Shown piece by piece: positions 25,871 through 35,431 of a stretch of DNA of 64,000 nt. Within the stretch, counting starts at the first letter, position 1; each line of letters starts with the position of its first letter. Source of the DNA: Mucilaginibacter phenanthrenivorans (GTDB lineage Bacteria; Bacteroidota; Bacteroidia; Sphingobacteriales; Sphingobacteriaceae); the NCBI RefSeq assembly GCF_024721155.1, contig NZ_JAHVAP010000008.1:1-64000 (forward strand), given 5' to 3'. The translations under genes were made by a program, and so were the position numbers. The notes below the pieces were generated by a model. It worked only from the letters and a program-made list of their open reading frames with translations, was not told the origin of the DNA and searched no databases.

Positions 25871-27466
25871 TTATTTGTAACCTGGATTTTGAATCAAAGT
25901 TGGATTGTTAACTAAATCGGTTGAAGGAATTGGCATTAGGTTCAGGTCAGATGAAACACCTTTACCATCCTTAACTCCGCCTTTCCACGCCCATAGGTAG
26001 CTGGCATCAGTGAACTTGCCAAAACGGATTAAATCAGTCCTTCGTTGCATTTCGAATAGCAGTTCACGACCGCGTTCATCCAAAATGAATTGAAGATTTA
26101 AATTGCCGGAAGTAATATTACCCGAATTACTGCCATCATAAGCACGGGTACGCACAAGGTTAACATAGTTGAGGGCCGTAGCTAAATCTCCACCTGATCC
26201 TCCACGTAATACTGCTTCAGCATAAATAAGGTATACGTCAGCTAAACGGAACATTGGGAAATCAGTGTCAGGGAAGTTGCCGGTAGGATCAGAGCCGGTA
26301 ACGCCTGTCGAACTAACGTTTCTGAACTTTTGAATTGCATAACCATCCGTAAACGTGTACTCATCGTTTATTTCGATGTTTTGGCCCGTTGTGAAGAATA
26401 GAGCTCTTTGGTCAGTTGCTCCACTTGGGTCCGAAAATAAACCAACATATTGTTTGGTGGTGCGTAACCCGGCCCAGCCGCCGTTAATACCAAATTTTGC
26501 AGGATCCATTTTGCCACCAACCTGGGCGTGTACAAGATAGGTCATTCCGCCATATCCCTGGGTGTGGATGCCATCAGATTCGATAGGGAAAATTATTTCC
26601 TTAGAATTATTATTATCTGCCAGGAACAAATTTTTATAATGTGGCTCAAGTGTATAGCCAGCCGCGATAACCATTTTAGCATAGGTAATTGCGTCTGTGC
26701 TGCGATCGGTACCAGTGTACACCTTCGCATTTAGATAAAGTTTTGATAAAAGCGTCCAGGCTGCGGCTTTATCAGCCCGGCCGTATTCAAAACGAGGGTC
26801 GCCCATATCGCCTTGAATTGCTTTCAATTCACTTTCTACATAAGCAAATAACTCCGCACGCGATTTTTGTTTCGGAAAAAAAACACCCACCTTGTCGTTT
26901 TCAGTTATAAATGGTACACTTCCGTAAAGGTCAATTGCGTGATAGTAGGCAAGAGCCCTTAGAAACCTGGCCTCTGCGCGGTATTGTTTGGCTAGTGTTA
27001 AATTATTGCCAGTTATACCATTGGCGCTTAGCTGCGCATCGGTAGTTTGGCGGATAAATTCATTATCAACAGCAATCTCATAAAAAATGCGATCATACAT
27101 TGCCCTGATAAATTCGTTTTGAGCAGTCCAGTTCATGTCGTGCAAATCGTGCACAGTTCCATCGTTCCAAACAATTTGTGCCTCGTCCGTAGTAAGTTCT
27201 TCCATATTGAACAACTCACGCAGGTAATTCGAGAAGCCCTCGTCAATTCCAACTATATCCGCATTGCCGGCAGGGCCTTGTTGGCCGCTTAGTGCGAATG
27301 CAGTGTATAACTTGGCTAAAATTTGTTTGTAATTGGAAAAATCCTTGTAAACGTTTGCGCTGGTAGACTGACCGAGCGGCTGCAAATTCTTTTTACAGGA
27401 TGTAATGGTGACTGCTATGCCAATAATTAAAATGGCTAACAGCTTTTTTAAATGTTTAATTTCCAT
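25871..27466 (-). CDS. SusD/RagB-family nutrient-binding lipoprotein
   Basis: The 531-aa surface lipoprotein caps the SusC channel and binds the incoming oligosaccharide. The signal peptide ends in lipobox ITSC (Cys about 24). The TPR-like helical core is followed by the conserved RAEARFLRALAYYHAIDLYGSVP region and the C-terminal ERGRELLFEMQRRTDLIRFGKF, both SusD signatures. It follows SusC after 28 bp and precedes SusE after 79 bp in one operon. The ligand cannot be read from the sequence. Confidence 0.95.
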   Translation of the reverse strand: MEIKHLKKLLAILIIGIAVTITSCKKNLQPLGQSTSANVYKDFSNYKQILAKLYTAFALSGQQGPAGNADIVGIDEGFSNYLRELFNMEELTTDEAQIVWNDGTVHDLHDMNWTAQNEFIRAMYDRIFYEIAVDNEFIRQTTDAQLSANGITGNNLTLAKQYRAEARFLRALAYYHAIDLYGSVPFITENDKVGVFFPKQKSRAELFAYVESELKAIQGDMGDPRFEYGRADKAAAWTLLSKLYLNAKVYTGTDRSTDAITYAKMVIAAGYTLEPHYKNLFLADNNNSKEIIFPIESDGIHTQGYGGMTYLVHAQVGGKMDPAKFGINGGWAGLRTTKQYVGLFSDPSGATDQRALFFTTGQNIEINDEYTFTDGYAIQKFRNVSSTGVTGSDPTGNFPDTDFPMFRLADVYLIYAEAVLRGGSGGDLATALNYVNLVRTRAYDGSNSGNITSGNLNLQFILDERGRELLFEMQRRTDLIRFGKFTDASYLWAWKGGVKDGKGVSSDLNLMPIPSTDLVNNPTLIQNPGYK

Positions 27467-27494
27467 AATACTTTATATATATCTTATATTCTAC

Positions 27495-30464
27495 TTAAAA
27501 AGTAACATTTACACCAAGCGAATAAACTCGCGGTCTTGGGTAGATGTTGTTATCAATTCCTGTTGAAACTTCCGGATCAAGGCCTGTGTATTTGGTTACA
27601 ACAAATACATTTTGAACATTACCTGTGATTCTTAAGCTGGCTGCACCCGCAATTTTTCCGAAGTTGTAAGTCAAATTAGCATTATCCATGCGTAGGAACG
27701 ATGCATTTTCAACATAATAGTCAGAGTAGAGCTGGTATTGTGAAAAATTGGTTTTCAAAATACTGTTCGGAATATTATTCAGATAGCCCTGGAATTTTAA
27801 GCCTGCATACGCACCGTTACTGGCCTGCACCGCGTTGTATACGTAGTTGCCCAGGTTAGCGCGTAATGTGAACCCAAGATTCCATTTTTTATAGTTAAGA
27901 TTTGAATTGAAACCCATAAACACCGAAGGGTTCGGTTGTTTGTATAGATATTTATCGTCTGAGCTCGATCCGTTTCCGTTTCTGTCAACGTATACACCAT
28001 TCAAAGGCATGCCGTTTGAACCATATACTTGTTGATAGACGTAGAATTGATAAGGGGTATACCCTGCTTTAAGCAATTGAATAGTATTTCCTACTCCACC
28101 GGGAATGCCACCAACCTGGATTATCTGGTTGGGATCATGTGTTGCTGAAATATTATCAACAGTTATTTTATTGTAAGATATGTTATAACCAACTGTCCAG
28201 TTTATATCCTGCGTAGTAATAGCATTTACATTTATGTTAAAGTCGATACCTTTTGTGTGGAGGTTGCCAATATTTGCAATTACGTGGTTTGTTAAGTTTG
28301 TACCGTCCGGAACTGGCGTGTCAAATAAAAGGTCTTTGGTTTTTTTGTAATAATACTCTAAACTACCGTTAATTTTACCGTTAAGAAATCCGTAATCAAT
28401 AGCTAAGTTGGAGGTAGCTGTAGATTCCCATTTAATGTTTGTGTTGTATGCGTCGGGGCGAAGTGTGTTTATATAACTGCCGCCAAACTGGTATTGGGCT
28501 CCAATATTGCTTGGGTCATATACAGCAAGGTAAGCAAAGTTTGGACCAATATCTTGCTGGCCTGTAACACCATAACTGCCACGTAGCTTTAAGTCAGATA
28601 CGAAATCAACACCCTTTAAAAAGTCTTCCTGTTTAAGGCGCCATGCTAATGCAACTGATGGGAAATAGCCATTGCGGTTTGCATTTGAGAATTTTGATGA
28701 ACGGTCATCACGAATCGTGGCGGTTAACAAGAACTCGTCATTGTAATTGAAGTTTAACCTGCCAAATGGCGATTCAATATAATATTGTCCCGGGAATATA
28801 GCTGCCGCTGCACTTGTAACAGTTGTTTTATCTGCTGCATATGAAGCATAGGGCTTGGTGTAAAAATGGAAGTACTGGTAAGAATAACCTGCCTGTACAT
28901 CCAGGTGACTTTTTATTTCCTTAAAATCCTTGGCGTATTTTAGGTAATAATCGGTGTTATAAGTATAGTTTTCGCCAAAATATTGGCTGAATGATCCTTT
29001 TTGGGCAAAGCTTGCAGCTGCTGTTGCAGGAACAAAAGTTTGGCCCTGGCCATCAGTAATGTCACCGCCAAATGTTGCATTAGCCTGTAGTTCCTTTAGG
29101 AATGGGAAAATATAATTCAATGATAAACTTCCTAAGCCTCTCTTAGTGGTTCCTCTTGCCTGCTGTTCGTTCAGCAAACCTAATGGGTTGCGTGGTGCCA
29201 ATGTACTTGGGTTGCCATTTCCGCTAACATCAAGCCATTCAAAATAACCGCCATATTTTTGATTGCCAGAATAAACAGGCTGTGTAGGATCGAATCCAAC
29301 TGCGGCACCGATTGCACTTTGATTTGCAAAATGCCTGTCGGTATAAGTGCCTTTTAAATTGAAATCAACCTTCAAGCTGTTACGTAGAAAGTCGTGATTT
29401 AAATTTAATGCAACAGTAGTCCTTTTTAAGTTGTCTCTTTTTAAAACGCCATCCTGGTCTAAGTAACCGATGGCCAGGCGATAGGGTAGCCCCTTTACGC
29501 CGCCTGTGAAACTAATATTATTATCCGTTGAAAATGCCTGGCGATAGATAAGGCTTTGCCAATCGGTATTAGAAGTACCCATTTGAGCTTTTTGAGCATC
29601 GGTTAAACCAGCTTGCGGGCTGTTTACTACGCTACGAAACTGAGCCGCTGTTAAAGAGGGAGCTTCCTTGGTAATTTTTGATAATGAGTTGAGTGAGCTA
29701 AAATTAACAGTAAAAGGCTCATTACCCTTTCCCTTTTTGGTGGTAACTATTATTACACCATTTGAAGCGCGTGAACCGTAAATAGCAGTTGCAGACGCAT
29801 CTTTTAAAATATTGTAGGATTCAATGTCATTTGGGTTGATAGTAGCTAACGGGTTATCAATACCTGGAATGCCTGAATTACTGATAGGTACACCATCAAT
29901 TACGATAAGTGGATCATTACTGGCGGTAATGGATGCACCACCGCGGATGCGGATAGTACTTCCGGCACCTGGCGCACCACTGTTTGAAGTAATTTCAACA
30001 CCCGATACCTTACCGGTTATTAATGCTTCTGGAGTAGTAATCGGCCCCTGGTTAAAATCCTTAGACGAAACGGATACCACAGAACCCGTAAGGTCTTTTT
30101 TCCTTTGGGTGCCATAACCAACAACAACAACTTCGTTCAAATTGTTGTTCGCTGGTTTTAAAGCAAAATCAATGGTAACAACAGAAGTACTGACAGTTAC
30201 TGTTTTGTTGAGCGCAATGTAGCCCAGAAATTTTGCAGTAACTGTATAATTCCCGGGTTTTAAACCAGTAATCGTATAATTACCACCAGCGTCGGTAACG
30301 GTCCCGGTGGTAGTCCCGTCAATGCTAATGGATGATCCAGGCAGGGGTTGGTTTGTTTCATCAATTACCTTGCCTTTTATGCTTCCTGTTTGCGCAAATG
30401 CCATCGCCGACAGCATAAGAAAAGCGCACAGAAGAACATACTTTTTTGAGTAGTTTTTTCTCAT
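27495..30464 (-). CDS. SusC/RagA-family TonB-dependent outer-membrane transporter
   Basis: The 989-aa protein imports oligosaccharides through the outer membrane, powered by TonB. It has a signal peptide ending FAQ (about 1-25), a carboxypeptidase-like Ig domain (about 27-110; GSIKGKVIDETNQPLPG), a plug domain with the SusC signature ITGLKPGNY...VVVGYGTQRKKDLTGSV (about 115-240), and a C-terminal 22-strand barrel ending in an aromatic residue (VNVTF). It is the first gene of the SusC-SusD-SusE operon, diverging from an esterase gene over a 346-bp regulatory gap. Confidence 0.96.
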   Translation of the reverse strand: MRKNYSKKYVLLCAFLMLSAMAFAQTGSIKGKVIDETNQPLPGSSISIDGTTTGTVTDAGGNYTITGLKPGNYTVTAKFLGYIALNKTVTVSTSVVTIDFALKPANNNLNEVVVVGYGTQRKKDLTGSVVSVSSKDFNQGPITTPEALITGKVSGVEITSNSGAPGAGSTIRIRGGASITASNDPLIVIDGVPISNSGIPGIDNPLATINPNDIESYNILKDASATAIYGSRASNGVIIVTTKKGKGNEPFTVNFSSLNSLSKITKEAPSLTAAQFRSVVNSPQAGLTDAQKAQMGTSNTDWQSLIYRQAFSTDNNISFTGGVKGLPYRLAIGYLDQDGVLKRDNLKRTTVALNLNHDFLRNSLKVDFNLKGTYTDRHFANQSAIGAAVGFDPTQPVYSGNQKYGGYFEWLDVSGNGNPSTLAPRNPLGLLNEQQARGTTKRGLGSLSLNYIFPFLKELQANATFGGDITDGQGQTFVPATAAASFAQKGSFSQYFGENYTYNTDYYLKYAKDFKEIKSHLDVQAGYSYQYFHFYTKPYASYAADKTTVTSAAAAIFPGQYYIESPFGRLNFNYNDEFLLTATIRDDRSSKFSNANRNGYFPSVALAWRLKQEDFLKGVDFVSDLKLRGSYGVTGQQDIGPNFAYLAVYDPSNIGAQYQFGGSYINTLRPDAYNTNIKWESTATSNLAIDYGFLNGKINGSLEYYYKKTKDLLFDTPVPDGTNLTNHVIANIGNLHTKGIDFNINVNAITTQDINWTVGYNISYNKITVDNISATHDPNQIIQVGGIPGGVGNTIQLLKAGYTPYQFYVYQQVYGSNGMPLNGVYVDRNGNGSSSDDKYLYKQPNPSVFMGFNSNLNYKKWNLGFTLRANLGNYVYNAVQASNGAYAGLKFQGYLNNIPNSILKTNFSQYQLYSDYYVENASFLRMDNANLTYNFGKIAGAASLRITGNVQNVFVVTKYTGLDPEVSTGIDNNIYPRPRVYSLGVNVTF

Positions 30465-30810
30465 ATAATTCTTAATTTAAAAATAAAAAATGGGACACCT
30501 GGTGCCTCGAACAATTGGTTTGTTATTTTTGCTGTAACAGCATTGGCCTAATTTACATTTAGAACTAACAAAAGCAAATATTATATAAAAGATAATTTTA
30601 ATAATCTTTTTCGTCTCATAATTAACTTTAAAGAAATGTAAAAACCGCAAATAAATTTTGAAGAAATCGTGGTTTTTTAGCTATAAATTTGTGAAAAACG
30701 AAGTTTTTTTAATTTCAGAGTGTTTAAATTACACAATTGATAATTTTACTTAAAGGTAACCCTTTTCCGGGAACGTTCCCGGAAAATAACTGTTAGCGTA
30801 ACAATTAAAA
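30465..30810. promoter_or_regulatory. 346-bp divergent regulatory region, SusC/esterase
   Basis: This AT-rich gap carries no gene. Its main feature is the palindrome at 30763-30786 close to the esterase. No clear TAnnTTTG promoter was found for SusC. The rest shows only scattered A/T runs. Confidence 0.5.
30763..30786. promoter_or_regulatory. 24-bp perfect palindrome, probable operator
   Basis: The half-site ttttccgggaac is followed directly by its exact reverse complement. The CG-centred core gggaac/gttccc resembles operators of LacI-family regulators. It ends 24 bp before the esterase ATG and is the only such site in the divergent region. No regulator gene is visible in the window. Confidence 0.65.
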
Positions 30811-31947
30811 ATGGATAAAAAGAAAATTTTCTGCGCGTTTTGGCTTTTTGCCCAAAGTTTTTTGATTTTCGGGCAACAAAAAACAACCTTTAAAACAGGC
30901 AATTTATACCCTCTAAATCAGGCTGGCGAACGCCTTTTTCTGGCCGGTGATTTTAACGGTTGGAACCCCGCCGATAAGGCCTGGGAATTAATGCCGGATG
31001 GCCCCGGTTCGTACAAACTTTTAAAGGATTTGCAAAGAGGTATTTATCATTTTAAAATTACCCGCGGCGGTTGGCAAACTGTTGAATGTACAAAGGCTGG
31101 TAACGCCGTTGATAACCGGGCCATAAATATTTTGAATGACACAACCATTGTGATGAATGTTGAAAATTGGCAGGACAATTTTGCAACCCAGCCAAAACAA
31201 CATACAGCCAGTGCACAAGTACACATCATCAGCGAAAAGTTTGGTATGCCGCAATTGGGCAGGCAACGAAGGGTTTGGATCTATCTGCCTGTTGATTATC
31301 AGTCCTCCGCCAAAAAATTCCCGGTAATATATATGCATGACGGACAAAACTTGTTCGATAGCTTCACATCCGGCTATGGTGAGTGGGGGATTGATGAGAT
31401 TCTTGATAAACTTGGTGACAAAAAGGAGTGCATTGTGGTAGGGATTGACCATGGCGGCGACTATCGCATAACCGAATACGACCCTTATGATTCCAAATAT
31501 GGCAAGGGCAGGGGCGACGATTATGTGGATTTTATAGTGAAGACGCTTAAGCCTTATATCGATTCACACTATCGAACTAAAACTAATGCCATAAATACAA
31601 CTATTGCGGGCAGTTCAATGGGCGGACTTATTTCTATGTACGCTGCATTAAAATATCCACGTGTATTCGGCAATGCCGGAATCTTTTCGCCGGCATTTTG
31701 GATAGCGCCAGATGTCTATAAATTTGCTGAACAGCAAAAATTGCCGGCCACATCCCGGTTCTATTTTGTGTGCGGCGATTCGGAGGACGAAACCATGGTA
31801 GCTGATATGAAAAGAATGGTAACTATCATTCGCAGTAAAATCCCTGATAAGAAAAGATCGCCAGTGATAATTATAAAAGGCGCCAGCCACAATGAAAAAC
31901 AATGGAACGGCGATTTTCCGGGATTTTATAGTTGGCTGATAAAGTAG
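30811..31947 (+). CDS. Secreted esterase with CBM48/AMPK-like N-terminus
   Basis: The 378-aa protein has a signal peptide (about 1-22, ending FGQ), so it is exported. Residues ~30-115 look like the glycogen-binding/E-set domain of GH13-associated CBM48 (LFLAGDFNGWNP). Residues ~145-378 are an alpha/beta hydrolase of the Fes/esterase D type, with nucleophile motif GSSMGG (S269) and likely His at 360 in GASHNEK. It could deacylate carbohydrate esters taken up by the neighbouring SusCDE system (inference). The gene has its own palindromic operator. Its TAG stop lies at the left edge of a family B repeat. Confidence 0.85.
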   Translation: MDKKKIFCAFWLFAQSFLIFGQQKTTFKTGNLYPLNQAGERLFLAGDFNGWNPADKAWELMPDGPGSYKLLKDLQRGIYHFKITRGGWQTVECTKAGNAVDNRAINILNDTTIVMNVENWQDNFATQPKQHTASAQVHIISEKFGMPQLGRQRRVWIYLPVDYQSSAKKFPVIYMHDGQNLFDSFTSGYGEWGIDEILDKLGDKKECIVVGIDHGGDYRITEYDPYDSKYGKGRGDDYVDFIVKTLKPYIDSHYRTKTNAINTTIAGSSMGGLISMYAALKYPRVFGNAGIFSPAFWIAPDVYKFAEQQKLPATSRFYFVCGDSEDETMVADMKRMVTIIRSKIPDKKRSPVIIIKGASHNEKQWNGDFPGFYSWLIK

Positions 31948-32046
31948 TCGGAAAGTCCGGAAGCCGGAAAAGTCCGAAAGACAAGAAACTTCAGAAGTGT
32001 GCTTTTCATCTTTCGGACTTTACTGACTTTTTCGACTTTCGGACTA
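31946..32046. repeat. Family B inverted repeat between convergent genes
   Basis: The left arm 31946-31982 (agtcggaaagtccggaagcc words) and right arm 32010-32046 (ctttcggactttactgac words) are complementary. The stop codons of both flanking genes (TAG at 31945-31947 and, on the minus strand, TAG at 32044-32046) sit in the arm ends. It is a probable bidirectional terminator. Confidence 0.75.
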
Positions 32047-35000
32047 ATCACCGTCCTGCGTGGTAAACTGGTAGGTTTCGGTGTTGCGAACCGGCAGATC
32101 AGAAATTGCACCGCGGTTTAGCTGCCACCAGAACGGTTGCCTGGCTTTTTCGCGGTTACCTATCTCGTTCATCGAGTCGGCATCGTACAGGCGGCCATTA
32201 ACCATTACATATTTTATTTTTTCGCTGTTGCGGATGTCATCTAACGGATTGGCATTCAATACGATCAGATCGGCAAGCTTACCCAATTCCAGCGAACCTA
32301 TCTCCTTATCCATTCCCAAATAGCTTGCGCCGTTCATGGTGGCGCACCTTATGGCCTGCATAGGCGTCATGCCGCCCTGGGCAAGCATCCAAAGTTCCCA
32401 ATGTGCGCCAAGGCCCTGTAATTGTCCGTGTGCACCTAAATTCACCTTTGTTCCGCCATCGGCAATCTGCTTCACATATTTTGATACTTCTATGTGGCCG
32501 TAATCGCCGTATTCCGAAGTGCTTCTGCGCCTCGAACGTGCATCAACAATTGACTGCGGGGTAAAACTTAACAGATGTTCATTTTTCCAAACCTCGGTAC
32601 GATCGTACCAAAAGGTTTCGCCAAACTGGGTGCCGTACGCCACAATCAGCGTAGGAGTATAGCCTGTTTTACTGGCGTTCCATAACGATTTTACATCCTT
32701 ATAAATTGGCCAAACAGGGATGTTGTGCTCAATGCCTGTGTGTCCGTCCAATATCATGTTCATATTGGTAAAAAAGGTTGATCCGCCTTCAGGAACAACT
32801 TCCATCTGAAGTTGGCGGGCGGCTTCAATAACCTGCTGACGTTGCTCACGGCGGGGCTGATTATAGCTTTTTACGGAGAATGCGCCTACAGCCTTTAACC
32901 TGCGGATATTTGAAAGTGCGTCGTCAAAATTGTTGATCACCGCCTTGAAATCGCCATCGGCGCCGTATAAGATGGTGCCGGTTGAGTAAACGCGCGGCCC
33001 GACCATATTACCGGCCTTCAGCATTTCGTTCTGACTGAAAACCATTTCCGTATTGCTCGACGGATCGTGCGATGTAGTTACGCCAAAGGCAAGGTTAGCA
33101 TAATAATGCCAGTCCTGCTGCGGCGAGATTCCATCAGGACTTGTTCCCAGGTGTCCATGCACATCAACTATGCCGGGCATAATGGTTGAGCCTGAAAGGT
33201 CATAAACCTTAGCACTGTCAGGCACCGCAATTTCGGTTGATTTTCCTATTGCAGTGATTTTATTTTGGGAGATGATCATCGTGCCTTTCTCAATCACTTC
33301 ATCGCCCTTCATCGTGATTATCCTTGCGTTTTTAAATACAATTATGCCTGTAGGCACATCTGTTTTTAATTTCAGGTTGATATCTGTTCCGGCGGTGTCA
33401 ATTGGCGGGGTTTTATCTGGTGCGCCATCAACAAATGGGAATGCATTTCGGATATCCCTCACAAAATACTTAGGCCCAAGTGTCCACATCAGCTTCTGGC
33501 TATCCTTGCTCCAATGGATATAAGTGCCGGCATCGCGGGTAAGCTTACTTAAAGGCAGCGCCTTATTAGTAGCCGACAAGTCCTGCGGACTACCGGTATA
33601 GATCATCGGTGTGATATAGCAATTAAATAACTCCGTGAAGGCCATCCATTTACCGTCGGGGCTTGGATTAAATTGTGTTGCGTATTTTGATGTGTACAAA
33701 GTTTGCTGGTTAGCTCCCGTGGTATCCATCACTTTATAGGCTTTTTTATCGCCCTCATTACTTTGGTAATAGATCTTCGAATCATCAGCAGAATATTGCG
33801 GGTAGATGCCATTGTCGATCACCATTTTTGGAGTGCCGCCATTTGCAGGGATGGTATAAATGCCCGGGTTTTTACCAAATGAATAGCCAGAAGTGCCATT
33901 TCCTTCGCCTTTTCTAAAAATTATCCTGTCGCCCTTGTTCGAAAATTTTGGTGAGTAATAATATCCTTTTTCGGCTGTGAGCCTGGTTACCAGGCAGGTG
34001 GTAAGGTCTATTTTATTGATGGATCCCTTTAGCTCGTCAGTCCAGTCGACATAAACCAACGACCTGCCATCAGGACTAAATGCCGGCTCATACTCAAAAT
34101 CAGGGGTTGCTGTTATCCTGGTCGGTTTGCCATCCGGCAGGCCTTTTATATAAATGTAGCCTGCGGCGTTAAAGGCAATAACCTTTCCGTCAGGGGATGT
34201 TGTTACCTGGCGGATCATTTTTACCGGGAACTCATCCTGGAAAACCTTTTGCTGAAAATGCAGCGCATCAGTAATCGACTGTGTTGAAGTAACCTCGAAC
34301 GGGATTTGTGTTGCATTTAGCGAAGTAATATCAAGGTTCCAGATCTTGCCCTTTGCGTAGAAAATAATATTGTTGCTGTTTGGCAACCAGTTAAAGTTTG
34401 GATATACGCCGAAAATCGCCCATGTTTCCTGCTGGTCATGTGACAGGCCATCATAAACCGGCCATTCCTCGCCGGTGCTTAAGTTGTGAATAAACAATAC
34501 AGATTTAAGCCTCACCCGCTTTACAAAAGCCAACAGCTTACCATCCGGCGAGATCTGCGGACGGCAAGCGCCGCCGGTGCCGCCTGTAACCGTTTCAATA
34601 TTCCCGTTCTGACGGTTTAATCTTTGGATGGCGTAAATTCCCTGGTTAGGGTCCTTATTATATTGAAAGCTGGGGCCGGGAGTAACGTCCTCGCTCCAAT
34701 AAATGTATTTATTGTCAGGCGATACTATCGGCTCGCCTGCATCCTGCTGGTCGTTTTTGCGTTTAGTTAGCTGGATGCCGTCGCCGCCGGTTTTGTGGTA
34801 AAGCCACATTTCGCCTGCACCGAGGGAACGGAAACCCGTAAAATGTTTGCGCGCAACCAGGTACTGACCGTCCGGTGTCCACGAAGCATTATTTAGCAAG
34901 CGGAAGGTTTCCTTGGTAATAGAATGCTTGCCGCTGCCATCTGCATTCATAATCCAAATGTTATCTCCACCCTCCTTATCACTGGTGTAGGAGATGGACT

Positions 35001-35280
35001 TTCCATCGGGGCTGAAGCGGGGTTGTACTTCCCAGGCTTTGCCGCCTGCGATCAGCGTGGCCTTTCCGCCGGTAGCGGGGATGGTATAGATATCGCCCAA
35101 AAGATCGAAGGCTATTGTTTTACCATCGGGACTAACGTCAAGGTTCATCCATGTGCCTTCATCAGTAGTGATGGTTACCTTTTTTTGTGGAGCGTTGGGT
35201 GGGTTTTCCACGTTCCATTTTTGGGCTGATAAACCAAGCGAAAAGGATAAGAATATAAGAGTAGCGTAAATTACTTTCAT
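32044..35280 (-). CDS. TolB-type beta-propeller/amidohydrolase fusion
   Basis: The 1078-aa protein has a signal peptide (about 1-19, LGLSAQ). A long beta-propeller region (about 40-610) carries repeated SPDGK motifs, as in TolB/WD40 proteins. The C-terminal metal-dependent amidohydrolase domain (about 640-1060) includes GIVDVHGHLG, TSHDPSSN, GIEHN and VNLGAHGQLQG, with His residues that could bind Zn or Fe. Such fusions are common in Bacteroidota and are proposed to hydrolyse cyclic amides or peptides. The substrate is unknown. It stands alone, with its stop in a family B repeat. Confidence 0.9.
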   Translation of the reverse strand: MKVIYATLIFLSFSLGLSAQKWNVENPPNAPQKKVTITTDEGTWMNLDVSPDGKTIAFDLLGDIYTIPATGGKATLIAGGKAWEVQPRFSPDGKSISYTSDKEGGDNIWIMNADGSGKHSITKETFRLLNNASWTPDGQYLVARKHFTGFRSLGAGEMWLYHKTGGDGIQLTKRKNDQQDAGEPIVSPDNKYIYWSEDVTPGPSFQYNKDPNQGIYAIQRLNRQNGNIETVTGGTGGACRPQISPDGKLLAFVKRVRLKSVLFIHNLSTGEEWPVYDGLSHDQQETWAIFGVYPNFNWLPNSNNIIFYAKGKIWNLDITSLNATQIPFEVTSTQSITDALHFQQKVFQDEFPVKMIRQVTTSPDGKVIAFNAAGYIYIKGLPDGKPTRITATPDFEYEPAFSPDGRSLVYVDWTDELKGSINKIDLTTCLVTRLTAEKGYYYSPKFSNKGDRIIFRKGEGNGTSGYSFGKNPGIYTIPANGGTPKMVIDNGIYPQYSADDSKIYYQSNEGDKKAYKVMDTTGANQQTLYTSKYATQFNPSPDGKWMAFTELFNCYITPMIYTGSPQDLSATNKALPLSKLTRDAGTYIHWSKDSQKLMWTLGPKYFVRDIRNAFPFVDGAPDKTPPIDTAGTDINLKLKTDVPTGIIVFKNARIITMKGDEVIEKGTMIISQNKITAIGKSTEIAVPDSAKVYDLSGSTIMPGIVDVHGHLGTSPDGISPQQDWHYYANLAFGVTTSHDPSSNTEMVFSQNEMLKAGNMVGPRVYSTGTILYGADGDFKAVINNFDDALSNIRRLKAVGAFSVKSYNQPRREQRQQVIEAARQLQMEVVPEGGSTFFTNMNMILDGHTGIEHNIPVWPIYKDVKSLWNASKTGYTPTLIVAYGTQFGETFWYDRTEVWKNEHLLSFTPQSIVDARSRRRSTSEYGDYGHIEVSKYVKQIADGGTKVNLGAHGQLQGLGAHWELWMLAQGGMTPMQAIRCATMNGASYLGMDKEIGSLELGKLADLIVLNANPLDDIRNSEKIKYVMVNGRLYDADSMNEIGNREKARQPFWWQLNRGAISDLPVRNTETYQFTTQDGD

Positions 35281-35318
35281 GTGTGCGGGGATAATACGTC
35301 GCGAATTTATGAATATTA

Positions 35319-35426
35319 AAGGATTTCGGATTTCGGAATTTCGATTTCGGAATTATTTATAAACGTATTTTGAATTTTAGATTCTCGATTTGCCATTTAT
35401 CTTTACCAAATCCGAATTCCGAAATC
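35319..35426. repeat. Family D inverted repeat before recQ
   Basis: The left arm 35320-35354 repeats the word ggatttcgga. The right arm 35408-35426 is complementary (aaatccgaattccgaaatc). It lies in the gap between the amidohydrolase start and recQ, ending 5 bp before the recQ ATG. Confidence 0.6.
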
Positions 35427-35431
35427 AATAA

